Source: Emydura subglobosa (lineage: Eukaryota > Chordata > Testudines > Chelidae). Taken from it: DNA of 64,000 bases. Positions 43,979 through 55,884 of the stretch are shown piece by piece. The DNA lies in assembly GCA_007922225.1 (NCBI GenBank), contig ML680053.1, positions 5,758,164 through 5,822,163 of the forward strand, given 5' to 3'. Made by a program: the position numbers and the translations under genes. The stretch's first letter is position 1; each line of letters starts with the position of its first letter. The notes under the pieces were generated by a model. The model was not told the DNA's origin and searched no databases. It was given only the letters and a program-made list of their open reading frames with translations.

Positions 43979-44847
43979 TCTTCAATCTCGGGAGCTAATT
44001 ATAGCAGAGTTCTGATGACGGTGGTGTGGACTTGGACATGAACACAGAATGAGTCTCGGGCAGAACTGAGAAATGAATCTATAAGCCAGTGTCCTAGCCA
44101 CTAGAACATCCTCCCCTTCCACATTGCAAAATACCATCACAACACAATTTGGTCACTGCGCAGTGTGAGCTCATAACATCACAACGGGATTGTCCTTCAT
44201 TGCCACAGCTGCTTGGAGCCTTTGGCAGCAGCACCAAAGGAAAAATTCCCATATGCCGCAATTACACAGGACATGACTTCACATGGGTGTGTCACAGGCC
44301 GTAAAGGACTGGAGCCTTTATCATGGAACTGAATAGGAGTTTTGAGAGAGATTCTGTTGGGCTACTGCGTGTAAGATACCGGCTGCATTCGTAGCTCTGG
44401 ATTTAAATGTTAAGCAACGTGCGGGTGACAGACCTGAAGGTCTGTGCTGTTTCAGTGACCAAGTCTAGTCTCGGTCGCTTTGTGTTTATCTGAACTTTTC
44501 CGGAACCGACGTCGAAATTCAGACTAAGGTTTGTGACTTTGTGCAAAGCCTCTGTACATTGGATTATAAGCTGTGCAGTCTGGAAACTTCTCTATTATTC
44601 ATTGCGTTACTATCCACGCTTTATCAGACTACATTCACTGCCGTCACGATCTGGCACTGACTCCAGAGTCCTGACAGGATTATTCTTTGGAAACCAAGCA
44701 AAACAGACAGTGGTGAATTTCACTGAAGACAAAGCCTTTTCTCTTACAGTCACTGAGGACATTCCAGCACCACTTTGTGAAAACAGACCTGACAGAACAC
44801 AACTTAGTCACAGATTTGTTGGCAGTGTTTAGTTTACCAAGCTGCAG
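43979..44847. other. no recognisable feature
   Basis: No gene or repeat was recognised. A short hairpin GACAGACCTGAAGGTCTGTG lies near 44428. Confidence 0.5.
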
Positions 44848-44930
44848 GGCCAGATCCTGAGCTGGTGTAAATCAGCATAGCTCCACTGACTTCACTGGAA
44901 TGACATCCATTTACCTTAGCTGATGATGGG
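44848..44930. repeat. imperfect palindromic motif copy
   Basis: GCCAGATCCTGAGCTGGTGT, AAATCAGCATAGCTCCACTG, ACTTCACTGGAATGAC and CATTTACCTTAGCTGATG read nearly the same on both strands. This is the longest copy of the recurring motif in the window. Confidence 0.6.
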
Positions 44931-45117
44931 GCCGTTAATAGTTTGTGGTGAGCCTCTAGGTATCTGAGTTCTCTGGCCTAAGGGAGCTGTATGAGAACGC
45001 AGAAAGGTGCGGAGCGAATTGGGGTATCATCCTGTTGGTCTTGTGAGGCATGCTGACATGTAATACCAGCCTCCTTAACTCAGCCAGGCACATCACAAGG
45101 AAGACAGCAGCTCAGTC

Positions 45118-45357
45118 TGAGTGGTCTAGTAGATAGGGTACAGGAATGGGAATCGGGAAACCTGAATTCTATCCCTGGCTGTGCCACTGACCTGCTGTAT
45201 GATCTTGGGCACATCACTTTGCTTCTCTGTCTGCCTTTTGTATGCCTTGTCTATTTAGAGTTTAAGCATTGCAAGGCAGAGACTGCGTCTCACTGTTTAC
45301 AGCACCTAACACAATGGGCCCTGATTTCAATTTTGGAACTGCATAATACAAATAATA
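45118..45357 (+). mobile_element. CORE-SINE, nearly complete
   Basis: A tRNA-like head (GAGTGGTCTAGTAGATAGGG), CTGTATGATCTTGGGCACAT, and the tail GTTTACAGCACCTAACACAA ending in AATACAAATAATAATT. It abuts the next CR1. Confidence 0.88.
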
Positions 45358-47600
45358 ATTATAGATTCCAGGGCTAGAAGGGACCATTGTGATCTTCTAA
45401 TCTGACCTGCATAAAACAGGCCATAGAACTTCCCCAAAATAATTCCTCGAGCAGATCTTTTAGAAAAACATCCAGTCTTGATTTAAAAATAGTCAGTGAT
45501 GGAGAATCCACCATGACCCTGGTTAAGTTGTTCCAATCATTAATTACTCTCACTGTGAAATATGGATGCCTTACTTCCAGTCTGAATTTGTCTAGCTTCA
45601 ACTTCCAGCCATTGGACTGTGCTTTGAAGAGCCCATTATTAAATTGTTGTTCCCCATGGAGATATTTATAATCAAGTCACCCCTTAACCTTCTTTTTGTT
45701 AAGCTCTTGTAAAGGGAAATCATGAGTACCCAATTTATGATAATTCTTTGCGGGTGTCAACAAACATGTGGACAAGGGTGATTCAGTGGATATAGTGCAC
45801 CTGGACTTCCAGAAAGCTTTTGACAAGTTCCCTCACCAAAGGCTCTTAAGAAAAGTAAGCAGTCTTAGGATAAGAGGGAAGGTCTGCTCATGGATCAATC
45901 ACTGGTTAAAAGACAGGAAACAAAGGGTAGGAATAAATGTTCAGTTTTCACAATGAAGAGAGATACATAGCAGCGATCCCTCTAGGACCTGTACTGGGAT
46001 GAGTGCTCTTCAACATATTCATAAACGATCCAGAAAAAGAGGTAAACAGTGAGGTGGCAAAGTTCAGAGCTGACTGTGAAGAGTTACAAAGGGATCTCAC
46101 AAAACTGGATAACTGGGCAATAAAATGGCAGATGACATGCAATTTCAATAAATGGAAAGTAATGCACATTGGAAAACATAACCCCAGTTATACATATACA
46201 ATGATGAGGTCTAAATTAGCTGTTACTATTCAAGAAAGAGATCTTGGAATCATTGTAGATAGTTTTCTGAAAACATCTGCTCAGTGTGAATCATCAGTCA
46301 AAAAAGCTAAGATAATGTTAGGAACCATTAGGAAAGAGAGAGAGATAATAAGACAGAAAATATCATAATGCCACTATATAAATCCATGGTATGCCCAGAC
46401 CTTGAATACTGAGTGCAGTGCTGGTTGCCCCATCTCAAAAAGGATATATTAAAATTGGGAAAAGTACAGAGAAAGGCAACAAAAATTATTAGGAATATGG
46501 AACAGCTTCCATATGAAGAAAGATTAAAAAAACTGTGACTGTTCAGTTTAGAAAAGAGATGACTGAGGGGGGATATGATAGAGGTCTATAAAATCATGAA
46601 TGGTGTGGAGAAAGTGAATAAGGAAGTGTTATTTACCCCTTCACATAACATAAGAAGGTGAGGTCACCTAATGAAATTAATAGGCAGCAGGTTTAAAATA
46701 AACAAAAGGAAGTACTTCTTCACACAACACAAAGTCAACCTGTGGAACTCATTGCCAGGGGAAGTTGTAAAGGCCAAAAGTATAACTGGATTCAAAAAGA
46801 ATTAAATACATTCCTGGCGGATAGGTTCATTGATGGCTATTAGCTAAGCTGGTCAGGGATGCAACCCCATGAACTGGATGTCCCTTAGCCTCTGACTGCC
46901 AATAGGTGGGACTGGACAGCAGGGAGTGGATCGCTCGATAATTGCCCTGCTCTGTTCATTCCTTCTGAAGCACCTGGCATTGGCCACTCTTGGAAGACAG
47001 GATACTGGGCTAGATGGACCATTCGTCTGATCCAGTGTGGCCATTCTTATGGTCTTAGATAAGCTAAATAGATTGAGCTTCTTGAGTCTATCACTAGAAG
47101 GCAATTTTTCTAACCCGTTAATCATTCTTATTGCTCTTCTCCAAACTCTCTCCAGTTTATCAACCTCCATTTTGAACTATGGACATCAGAACTGGACACA
47201 GGATTCCAGCAGCGGTTGCACCAGTGCCGAATACAGAGGTAAAATCACCTTCTACCTGAAATTCCCATTTCTGCATCCCAGGATCACATTAGCCTTTTTG
47301 GCCACAGCGTTGCATGGCGAGCTCATATTCAGCTGATTATCCACTCCTACCCCCAAAGCTTTTTTCCCAGGCTACAGTCCCCCTTCCTGTGAGCATGGCC
47401 TACACTCTTTGTTCCTAGACATATGATTTTATACTTAGCTGTATTTAAATGCACATTGTTTGCTTGAGCCCAGCTGACTGAGCAATCAAGATTACTCAGT
47501 ATCGCTGATCTGTTCTCTTCATTATTTACCACTCCCCCAATTTTTGTGTCATCTACTAACTTTATCAAAAACTTTATTCGATGTTTTCTTCCAGGTTCCA
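45358..47600 (-). mobile_element. older CR1, interrupted by a younger CR1
   Basis: The antisense CR1 shows its 3' end and last ORF2 codons at 45358-45705 (minus strand RVINDWNNLTRVMVDSPSLT, IFKSRLDVFLKDLLEELF). After the inserted element it continues at 47060-47600 (minus strand DKLERVWRRAIRMINGLEKL, SSDRLKKLNLFSL, then NNEENRSAILSNLDCSVSWA and NNVHLNTAKYKIICLGTKS). The two parts join in the correct order without loss. Confidence 0.9.
45706..47059 (+). mobile_element. younger CR1 nested in an older CR1
   Basis: A sense, 5'-truncated CR1 of about 1354 bp. It encodes DIVHLDFQKAFDKFPHQRLL (motif A, about 45795-45850), RIRGKVCSWINHWLKDRKQR, a damaged GVPQG block near 45980, WQMTCNFNKWKVMHIGKHNP, KKAKIMLGTIRKEREIIRQK, and a 3' end reading GTGGCCATTCTTATGGTCTTA. 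TAAGCT flanks it on both sides (45700-45705 and 47060-47065). Confidence 0.92.
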
Positions 47601-47894
47601 GCGTGAACTCTGGCATTCATTTGGAAGCAATTCCTCCAGGGCGCTGCTCTGTTGAAAAGACATAAAGGAGAAACTAAAGGGCCGAATCAATCCTTAGTTG
47701 CACCAGGGGTGGGACTGGCCAAAGCACCCATTAACCTGTCATGATTTTGGGAGAAACCATCCAGACAGAGGGCTCACAGAATCAGGCACGCAGGTTTGAC
47801 TTCTGCACACAATCATCCGTGGTAAGGAGAGAAAAGACCTACTAGATCATCCAGTGCTTCTTCCAGGTTGCTCCATATAGGACATTCTACAGGG
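47601..47894. other. mostly unclassified; tiny CR1-like scrap
   Basis: AAAAGACCTACTAGATCATC at 47833 resembles the 3' end of a bird-type CR1 in antisense. The rest has no nameable feature. Confidence 0.4.
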
Positions 47895-48125
47895 CTTGTA
47901 AGTTATTTACATAGGTAGCATCACCATAGTCTCTAAGTGCCTCACAGTTTTCAATGCCTTTTTCCTCACTACTCCCACTGAGGGAAGGCAGTATGTTATT
48001 CCATTTTACAGACAGGGAATGGAGGCAAAGAGGATCTCCCAAAGGGTTCATGGCAGAGCACAGAATTTTACCCCTGTTTCCCAAACCTCAGGCTAATGCC
48101 CTAACCACTGGACCATCCTTCCTCT
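47895..48125 (-). mobile_element. MIR-type SINE, antisense
   Basis: GCATCACCATAGTCTCTAAG, CCATTTTACAGACAGGGAAT and GCCCTAACCACTGGACCATC are the inverted landmarks. The central core is shortened. Confidence 0.7.
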
Positions 48126-49879
48126 GATTACAATTAACACACAGGGTGGCCATTACATGATAGTCTTTATCTCTCCTCACCTAATCCAAGTTATAGGTCT
48201 ATCTGGCACAAGACGTATCAGATATGTACCATAGCATGACCCAAGTACTCTGTGCGTATGTGCATGTATCAAGGCCACAGGCATTTGAGTGTGAGTTTTC
48301 CTGAAGCCGATTGGATGGTTTTACTGAAAAGCCAAGCCCACACTGATCTAGTGGGGAAGATCAGATCAGCAGGGTGCTTTCAGATGTCTTGCATCCCTAT
48401 GACATGAGGTTGAGCCATGATGTTGCATTGTCATACTAGATCTCACAGAAGTGAGAGGAATCATTATTGAACAGTTCTTCCAGCTGTATAAGAGATGTCT
48501 CTCCGTGTGAAAACATTTCCCCCCCCGGCTCATACAGAGGAATCGGAGATTGGCTCTTTGGCTCAGACCAGAGCTCATCTGGCTTTGTACAGAATACTTT
48601 GTAATAAGCGAATGCTCTGTGACATTATCAGCCAGCTTTTGTTTCTTTTATTTTTTTTTTTCATTCCAGCCCTGGTGACTTGGCCTACTCTAGACAATCA
48701 AAGTTAAGCTTTTATCAAGTGCTATTATTGTTTTGTCATCCACAACAACAGTGTTGATTATAGCCAGGCTTCCTGCATTAACAGGGACATTGACCTAATT
48801 GTGGCTGAGCTACCAGTGAATTCTTAACAAAATAAAGCCTTGATTTCAATGGCTCACCCTGGGTAAAATTCACTCCTGTAGAGCACAGCAGTAGAGGGTC
48901 TAGCAGCAATTAAGTCCCATATCTTTTTGGCTTAAATGAGGCGTAAGTCTTGAGCTGGCTCATTGAACATAGATACTTTATACCCTGTGGGTTCACAACA
49001 TTTTTGATGCTCACAAATGATGCTGAACCAACATCTGTGGAGAGAATAGACCTCGGTTTTCGAAGGCAATGGCCGTGCCCAGGCTTCCCACTGAATCGCT
49101 CCATGCCCATTAATTTGCCTTAACTCTAACTCAGAGGAAGCGCCTCTGAGCAGAGACAGAGACGGGCAAGGGAGTGGTTAGCTGTCAGTTTGGAAATTGC
49201 AGAGAGATGTTAATTTCAGTGTAATGCCAATTAGGTCTTAGGCTTTCTGATGGACAAGTGCAAGCAGGTGAATGAGAGTGTAGCGCCCAACTACCACCTG
49301 GACATAAGCCCACTATGGCCACCAACTCCTTTTACATAGATCGTGGTGATTCTCAGTCACTTCCAGTGTTGTCTGGGTTCCAGCTGTTATCCCAGAATGG
49401 AAAGGCACTGTAGATCATCGCAGTTACCTGAGCCATCCATCCCTGCCCCCCATAATCTAAAAGGCAATTATCCAAAGGACATGCAAACAATTTGTCCTCA
49501 GCCGACACCTGTTTACACAGCTAGAGAACCTTTTAATCCAACACGACTTTTGCTAGCAGCAGGTAGCGTTTATTTGCTTTCGATCTGTTTAGTTGTAACA
49601 GATCATCATCACTGTACAGCAAGCAAGAGAGATGAGTGATTCAAAGGCATATCGTTCCATTGTTCATTTAGAGGTGAGAGGAGTCAGTTCTGCTATAATT
49701 ATGCCTGATGATTTAAGCAGACTCTCCACTAATGTATGCTATACAGCATCCTTCATACATCCCTGGACTTCAAAATCTACTCCCATCCCCTAAATCATCA
49801 ACAGTCTGGCTAATACATAAGAAATCATCATTTTGTGCTTCCAATCTCACAAGCTACTGCTTAAAGCTAACGAAGAGCT
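48126..49879. other. no recognisable feature
   Basis: About 1.75 kb with no nameable gene or repeat. A T-rich run lies at 48649-48661 and a CCCCCCC tract near 48519. Confidence 0.45.
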
Positions 49880-50466
49880 GTCACCCAACTCCAGTTTCCA
49901 CCTATACTTTGTCCATCTCCTACATTCCCCAGCCACAGTCAGGTTTCAGGCTAGGATACGGAAGAGAGACTGATGATAGATGCCCTGCTCTTATCCACGG
50001 ACAAGGGACATACATCCATATTCACAATGCTGAATCTCTCTGCGGCGTTTGACACAGTCAACGACCAATTACCGCTGTCCCATCTCAGAGATGGGTAAAA
50101 AGGAGGAAAGCACTAAGATGGTGCCAATCCTTACTCTTGGAATGTATCCAGAGGGCCATGATGGGCAACTTCCCCAGTCTGGTTCCACAGCCCTCACCTC
50201 TGGAATCCCACCAGCTCAAGCCTCCTCTCAACCCTAGTCAATATCTATATGATGCTGTTGAGAGAGATTGAGACCCCGTGGACCCCCCTGCCAGCAAAAT
50301 GTAGGCAACATCTAGCTCTGCATTTCTTTATGATCAGACATTAACAGCCCTGTCTCCCATCTATCCCATGTCTGGAAGCTCTCAGCATTTGGGTGAAGAG
50401 CAGTTGGCTGAAACTGGACTCAGACAAGGTGGAGATTATACTCGTGGGAGAGAGAAACATTATGAC
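49880..50466 (+). mobile_element. L2-like LINE reverse transcriptase fragment
   Basis: PQSGFRLGYGRETD (about 49930-49972) is the usual start of the finger region. LNLSAAFDTVNDQLP-like sequence follows near 50030-50075 (CTGCGGCGTTTGACACAGTC encodes AAFDTV, motif A). NPSQYLYDAVERD (about 50228-50268) and TGLRQGGDYTRGR-like sequence come later. Frames shift repeatedly. It abuts the CR1 on its right. Confidence 0.65.
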
Positions 50467-50915
50467 AGAGGAGAGCAACAAAAATGATGAAAGGTCTAGA
50501 AAACATGACCTTTGAGTGAAGATTGAAAATATTAGGTTTGTTTAGTCTGGAGAAGAGAAGACTGAGTGGGGACATGAAAACTGTTTTCAAGTACATAAAA
50601 TGTTGTTATAAGGAGGAGGGTGAAAATTGTTCTCGTTAACCTCTGTGGCTAGGACAAGAAGCAATGGGCTTAAATTGCAGCAGGCGCGGTTTAGTTTGGA
50701 CATTAGGAAAAACTTCCTAAGTGTCAGAGTCATTAAGCACTGGAACAAATTGCCTAAGGAGGTTGTGGAATCTCTGTCATTAAGAGCAGGTGAGACAAAC
50801 ATCTGTCAGGGATGGTCTAGTTATTACATAGACCTGCCTTGAGTGCAGGGCGCTAGAATAGATGATCTCTCAAGATCTCTTCGAATCCTACATGTCTATG
50901 ATTTTATGATATCCT
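50467..50915 (+). mobile_element. CR1 LINE 3' end, sense
   Basis: The frame carries ATKMMKGLENMTFE-like and then [33 protein letters not shown] (50645-50702), [20 protein letters not shown] (50706-50765) and the 3' end CCTACATGTCTATGATTTTA. Confidence 0.92.
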
Positions 50916-50934
50916 ATGACAGTAATAACTGTGG

Positions 50935-50994
50935 TGGTTGTAAGTCAACCTAACATAGGCCAACTTAAGTTTGTAGTGTAGACATGGCCTAAAC
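50935..50994. mobile_element. MITE terminal fragment
   Basis: GTTTGTAGTGTAGACATGGC is the end of the GTCTACAC family in reverse, preceded by GTCAACCTAACATAGGCCAA. Only one end remains. Confidence 0.55.
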
Positions 50995-51374
50995 TGGTGT
51001 AATTTACATCTCGGTGACTACATTACACACATTTTGACTTACACTCACTTCAAAATTGGCCCACTGAAATGCATCTCACTCAGTATGCTCCATAGGCAAT
51101 GTCCCAGTTAAATAGTCATGTCCTTTATGATGGGGCCAGTCATGTGGAATCAGTTGTATAATGCGACCGAGGGACTCTACCCCAGCACTGTGGAAATCTG
51201 AGATGAGTGACAACATTTCTCAAAGCCATTCTTGCTCATGGCCACTGCTGTGGCAGCAATGCATTACACATGATGGTACAGTCGCTAAATGTTTTATTCT
51301 CCTTCAGGTTCCCTTCCTGCGTCATTCAGAACAGAGAAATATGAAAGGTGACCCTAGATAAATTAAAACTTCCT
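50995..51374. other. no recognisable feature
   Basis: No gene or repeat was recognised. Confidence 0.5.
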
Positions 51375-51612
51375 ATCTAGGGTAGAGATGGAAAAGACCT
51401 ATTACAAGTATGACAGCCCAGCTTCCCCTACCTGGGCAGGATTGCTTACCGCAGTGTATACTCCACTGGTTTGTCCAGACTGGCTTTAAATGACTCATAT
51501 TCTAGGGCTTCCACCACTTCCACTTGACAGTGTAATTGATTTCATTATTGGAACGTACTTCCTAGTATTCACCCTGTTCTTAATTTCATCCTATTACTCC
51601 TAGTCAAGACTC
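51375..51612 (-). mobile_element. CR1-like 3' region, old
   Basis: AGAGATGGAAAAGACCTATT, GGGCTTCCACCACTTCCACT, CCTAGTATTCACCCTGTTCT and TTTCATCCTATTACTCCTAG are antisense CR1-type words in order. Divergence is higher than in the other CR1 copies. Confidence 0.65.
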
Positions 51613-52500
51613 TATCCATCCATTTATCATCTCATATGATACCCAGCACTGTGGTACCTGAGTGTGATACAGATGCTAAGGAATTACCTACTGGATTGAA
51701 CCATTGGTCCCGCTAGACTTTGACAGTGGACCACAACCAGCTGTTTCAAAGGAAAGCACAAGAAACTCTGCAGCAGGCAGTTATGAAACAATCTGTCTTC
51801 AGGGAAACTTCCCTCCCAACCCCCGTCAGTCAGTAGTTAATTTGAGAGACTAGATACCCTAAAAAGCACTACACAAAAGGCATCAGGGAGCCCCATGTTG
51901 GACTCTCAGTTATGCTTTATCAAATTGCTTTGTTTGTGCCTGATTCAAAGCTTATTGAAATCTATAGGATGTTTTTCCATTGACCTCAATGAGCTTTGGA
52001 TCAGTTCTTTAATGAGTAAAACGATGCCAGCCCTGCAAACTGAACCCAGGATCTGAAAGACAACTCGAACTATGCATGAACTAGAATAGAACCCAGCTTA
52101 CTCTTCCATCACTGTGGTGGCATGACACAGTAAATATGTATTATTGTCTCTATAGCAAGCAGCTCTGACCTGGATTATACCTACAGTGTTCAATAAGGTG
52201 ATGCCATTTATACACAGAACCTGCCTTCATTTTTGGAAAAAGTAAATCAAAATTCAAATCACTTTTCCTCCCACTCTGATTGGCCAGATGTTGCTTTCAT
52301 TAACTTGCATAATTCACCAAGCAGCATGTCCCAGCAGAAGAAGAGCTAGAGAGATGAGGATTTTTAATCTCTGAAAAACAGACCATGTGGAGATATTGTT
52401 TTTTTGCCTGAGAATTTCATGTCAGTCATTGATAAGTGTCTTCCCAGAAGGGAATGAGAACCAGTTGGCAAAGCATTCATGCCTGTTACACCACTGGGGT
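51613..52500. other. no recognisable feature
   Basis: About 0.9 kb with no nameable gene or repeat. Confidence 0.45.
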
Positions 52501-52702
52501 TGGACATGGAAAAAACGGTTGCTTTCGTAACTGCATGCACAGACGTCGGAAGGCTTTTCCCCAGTGGTATCCGTAGAATTGGCTCTGATGCCCCCTGAAG
52601 TCACGCCTTCATAGCACCGTATATAGGGCCCTGCCGACTCCCTGCCTCCTCAGTTCCTTCTTGTAGGCTGACTCCAACAGAGGGGTAGATGGGTGGGTCA
52701 CG
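52501..52702 (+). repeat. DIRS inverted end segment with TATA-like box
   Basis: GGACATGGAAAAAACGGTTG, TTTCGTAACTGCATGC, GACGTCGGAAGGCTTTTCCC, TGATGCCCCCTGAAGTCACG, CCTTCATAGCACCGTATATA, CCTCAGTTCCTTCTTGTAGG and CTGACTCCAACAGAGGGG match the 5' promoter end of reptile DIRS elements as I know them, but oriented opposite to the coding part, as an inverted end should be. A TATATAG box lies at 52620-52626. Confidence 0.7.
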
Positions 52703-53185
52703 GAAGGTTGATTTTATCAATGTTACATCTGCCTCCACCTGCGCCTTGATGTGTCCCTTGACCAACCAGTCATTGAGGTACAGATAGACTTGTACCTGCT
52801 GCTTTCTCAGGAATGTGGTGACGACTGCCATGCACTTGGTACATTTGCAAAGAGCCTCAGAGAGGGTGAATGGTAGGATCGTGAACTGGTAGTGGGTCTG
52901 GTTGCCTATGAACCAGAGAAATCTTCTGTGACTCGGGATGATTGACACGTGGAAATCAGGAGTGGCATATTAATCCCCCAGATCCAGAGAGGGAATAATG
53001 GAGGCCAAAGAGACCATGCGGAATCTCAGCTTCTTCATAAATCTGTTGAGGCTTTGCAGGTCCAGGATGGGTCCGAGACCACCTTTGGCTTTCGGTATTA
53101 GGAAGTAGTGAGAGTAGAACCTCTTGTCCCTTAGCTCCCAAGGAACGTCCTCCACTGCTCCTAATTTTACAAGTGCCTGCACCTT
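52703..53185 (-). pseudogene. DIRS reverse transcriptase fragment
   Basis: Minus strand: LGAVEDVPWELRDKRFYSHY (about 53166-53107), FLIPKAKGGLGPILDLQSLN (about 53106-53047) and FRMVSLASIIPSLDLGD are the conserved finger motifs. After a small deletion that removes motif A come HRRFLWF, HYQFTILPFTLSEA (motif B region) and VQVYLYLNDWLVKG, where the catalytic box YLDD reads YLND. The frame then runs into the inverted end segment. Confidence 0.85.
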
Positions 53186-55265
53186 TTGGATTAGAAGTTA
53201 CTCATGAGAAGGGTCCCTAAAGAGGGATGGGGAGGGTGGCGTGTGGGAAGGAAGGAACTGAATTGAAGGGAGTATCCCAGTTCTATCATGCGTAGCATCC
53301 AGCAATCTGACGTGCTGTGGGCCTACGCATGGTAGAAGTGGGATAGCTGGTCCAAAAAATATAGGGGTAAAGGATCCGAGTCCTGAATTAGTACGCTGTC
53401 CTCAGGCCCACCCTCAAAAGTTCTGTTTGGAACTGGAGGACTGCCTTGTTGGTCTTGGACCTTGGCTGGAAGAAGGTTGAGGAGGCCTTCTCCTATAGTT
53501 CCTGCCCAGCTTTTGATTGTAATCCTGCCTGGGTTGGGATTGGCAAAACTGAGGCAGGGGTTGTTGCTTGAAATGTCTCCTTTGTGGTACTGGGGTATGA
53601 AGAGCCAAGGACTTTCAAGGTAGCTTGAGAGTCCTTGAGGCTGTGCAGAATGAGTCTGCCTGTCAAATGAAAGGTCCTGGATTGTCTGCTGGACCTCTTG
53701 TGGAAGGCCTGAGGCTTGTAGCCATGCGCTCCATCACATGGCTACGGCCGATGACATGGTACGGTCTACAGCATCCTACTAGGGCTGTGGTCTATGGCAT
53801 CCTACTAAGCCTGTAAACTTTGCCCTGGAATCTGATGGTATTGACTACAAGAATTTGGACATGAACCCCCACAAGTTAAAATTATATCTACTCAAGATCA
53901 CTTGTTGGTTCGCAATATGGAGTTGGAGTCTCCTCCTCCCCACCCCCATGGAATACACTTTTCTACCAAAAAGGTCTAACTTTTTTGCATCTCTAAGCTT
54001 TGGCGTGAGGCCCTGTTGTTGTTGCCTCTCATGCTCATTGGCCACTGCCACTACCAGCAGCCCCGGTGGAGGGTTAGTATATAGGTACTTGTGTTCGTTG
54101 GAGGGCACAAAGTATTTTCTCTCCACCCTTTCTGCTGTGGGAGGCAAACAATCTGATTTGCCATAGTGACTTTGTTGTGTCACAGATAGTCTTTATCAAT
54201 GGCAGTGCAACCTGGATGGACCCTTAGGGGCTAAGATGTCCACCATGGGGTCTGCACTCTCAGAGACATCATCTATCTGGAACCCCAAATTCTGCGCCAC
54301 CCTCCTCAAAAGCTCCTGTTGAACTCTGCTGTCATCCACAATTGGCGCCACTGAGGAGCCCCCTACTGCTTTGTCTGGAGATGAAGAAGATGAAGCTCTG
54401 GCAGGCGTAAGACAGTGCTCTTGACCTTCTGCCCCCACAGGATCTCCCGGTGCCAGCTCCTCAAATTTGGTGCTAGGATTGACGCCGTGCCTAGTGCCAG
54501 TTCAGCATCATGTTCGGCGCTGGGTCCAGTGCCGTGCGGCAGCTCATGGCCCGATTGAGGTGGGTAAGATCTGCTCCCAGAAGCGAGTGAGAGTAACCGC
54601 CCAGAGTACGACCACTGAGCCTGGTGGAACATGCACAGAGTCCAAAATGGCCATTGAACTAGCATTTGCCACTGCGGTGGCCATGTCCAGTATTGACCCT
54701 TTGGTGCTGCCTCTCCGATCAGTGCCGGCTTCTTCTTGAAGAATAAGACTCCGCTTTGGATTCGGAGGCAGACAAGTCACTCTGTGGGACCAGGGTGGTG
54801 CAGTTCCCAACGGTGCTGGGGAGCAGTGCCGGGGAGAGGATGACCATGATGTCTTAGCTGGTTTTTGCCCTGGACAGCACCGGGTGCTTTTTCGGGACTG
54901 GTCGCCTGGGGTCCAGAGCCTGCTCATGCCTGAGAGGGGATGGTGGTGCCATCCTCTTTATCAGCTCCCTAGCCACCTTCAAAGTTTCCGGCGTGGAGGG
55001 GAGTTGTAATTCCTCGTCACGACTTTCCCTGGATGGGGAGTCCAAAGGTACCAGACTCAACAGACCCCTCCCTGGGACCAGAGTTGACGGTACCGCGCTT
55101 GAGGTCACAGAGCTTGAGTGGCCCAAAGCAGGTCGTGTTCCGCTCAAGCCTTTATGCCCAGTTGTTTTTGGTGTCGGTGAGCACCCCCTGTCTATTTTCT
55201 TCTGTTTCTTAAGCGGTACGCTGGATGATCATAAGCTGAATCTTGTTTGCTTTACTCACAAGAGT

Positions 55266-55884
55266 TAGTCCCATTCAGCCAAATTCATTTCTGAGTGTAA
55301 CTCCATTGGCTTCAGTGGAATCAGCCCCATAAGCTTTAGTGGGACTAGGTACGTGAGTCAGGCAAAGAGGGTTTGAACCTACAGCGGTCATCTGAGTCTA
55401 CTATGGAATTCTCAGAAAGGCCAAAGCCCCCTCGCCTACGTATTTCCTGTCACTGCCATGTGATGTTTGAGATTTAAAGCCACAAAGGGCTGCATGGTCA
55501 GAAATGAGGTTGCATCACTCTCCATCCCCTCCTCCTCTGCCTACTTCCCTCTTTCCCTCTCCCGTCCCATGATGCCATTTTTTCTGCCCCTGCATGATGT
55601 CCAAAAGGATGTTTTGGGAGAGGATAAGGTTTGATTTGTCTGGGCTCTAGTTGGCTGAAGTCCGGTTCATCATCAGTCATAGTGCACAAGGCTTTATTTT
55701 AACTCCTTCGCGTTTGCAGGCATGTAATGGGATTGGGGAGACGAGCGGCAAGCTGAGTGGGGAACTATCGTGGGACTTCGTTCCACGCATCAGGCCTGGT
55801 TCTGCAAGGTGTGGGGTGCTTCTGGTTCTCACTTCACTGCTTTGGCACCTACAAGCACAGTCGAAATCAAAACTGTTCACAGAG
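55266..55884. other. no recognisable gene; one palindrome-motif copy
   Basis: GTGTAACTCCATTGGCTTCA and GTGGAATCAGCCCC at 55296-55330 form a copy of the recurring palindrome motif. The rest has no nameable feature. Confidence 0.45.

Larger units (their letters stand above)
52501..55265 (-). mobile_element. DIRS-like retrotransposon, internally deleted
   Basis: DIRS elements move with a tyrosine recombinase and have inverted ends. On the minus strand, from right to left, gag-like pieces come first: RVPKKHP-type sequence (54854-55147), SSSSSPDKAVGGSSVAPIVD and LLRRVAQNLGFQIDDVSES (54196-54438). They are followed by RKYFVPSNEHKYLYTNPPP with DAKKLDLFGRKVYSMG (53845-54183) and a Q/P/R-rich tail (53414-53608). 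A reverse transcriptase piece follows (53185-52703), then an end segment in the opposite sense (52501-52702). RNase H, methyltransferase-like and recombinase parts are absent, as is the right-hand end. The element is much GC-richer than its flanks. Many stops and frameshifts. Confidence 0.85.

Noticed and set aside
44428..44447. Short hairpin GACAGACCTGAAGGTCTGTG
   Set aside because: Too short to support as a small-RNA gene without expression data.
54467..54739. Plus-strand frames over the DIRS gag region
   Set aside because: The gag-like similarity is on the minus strand; these are shadows.
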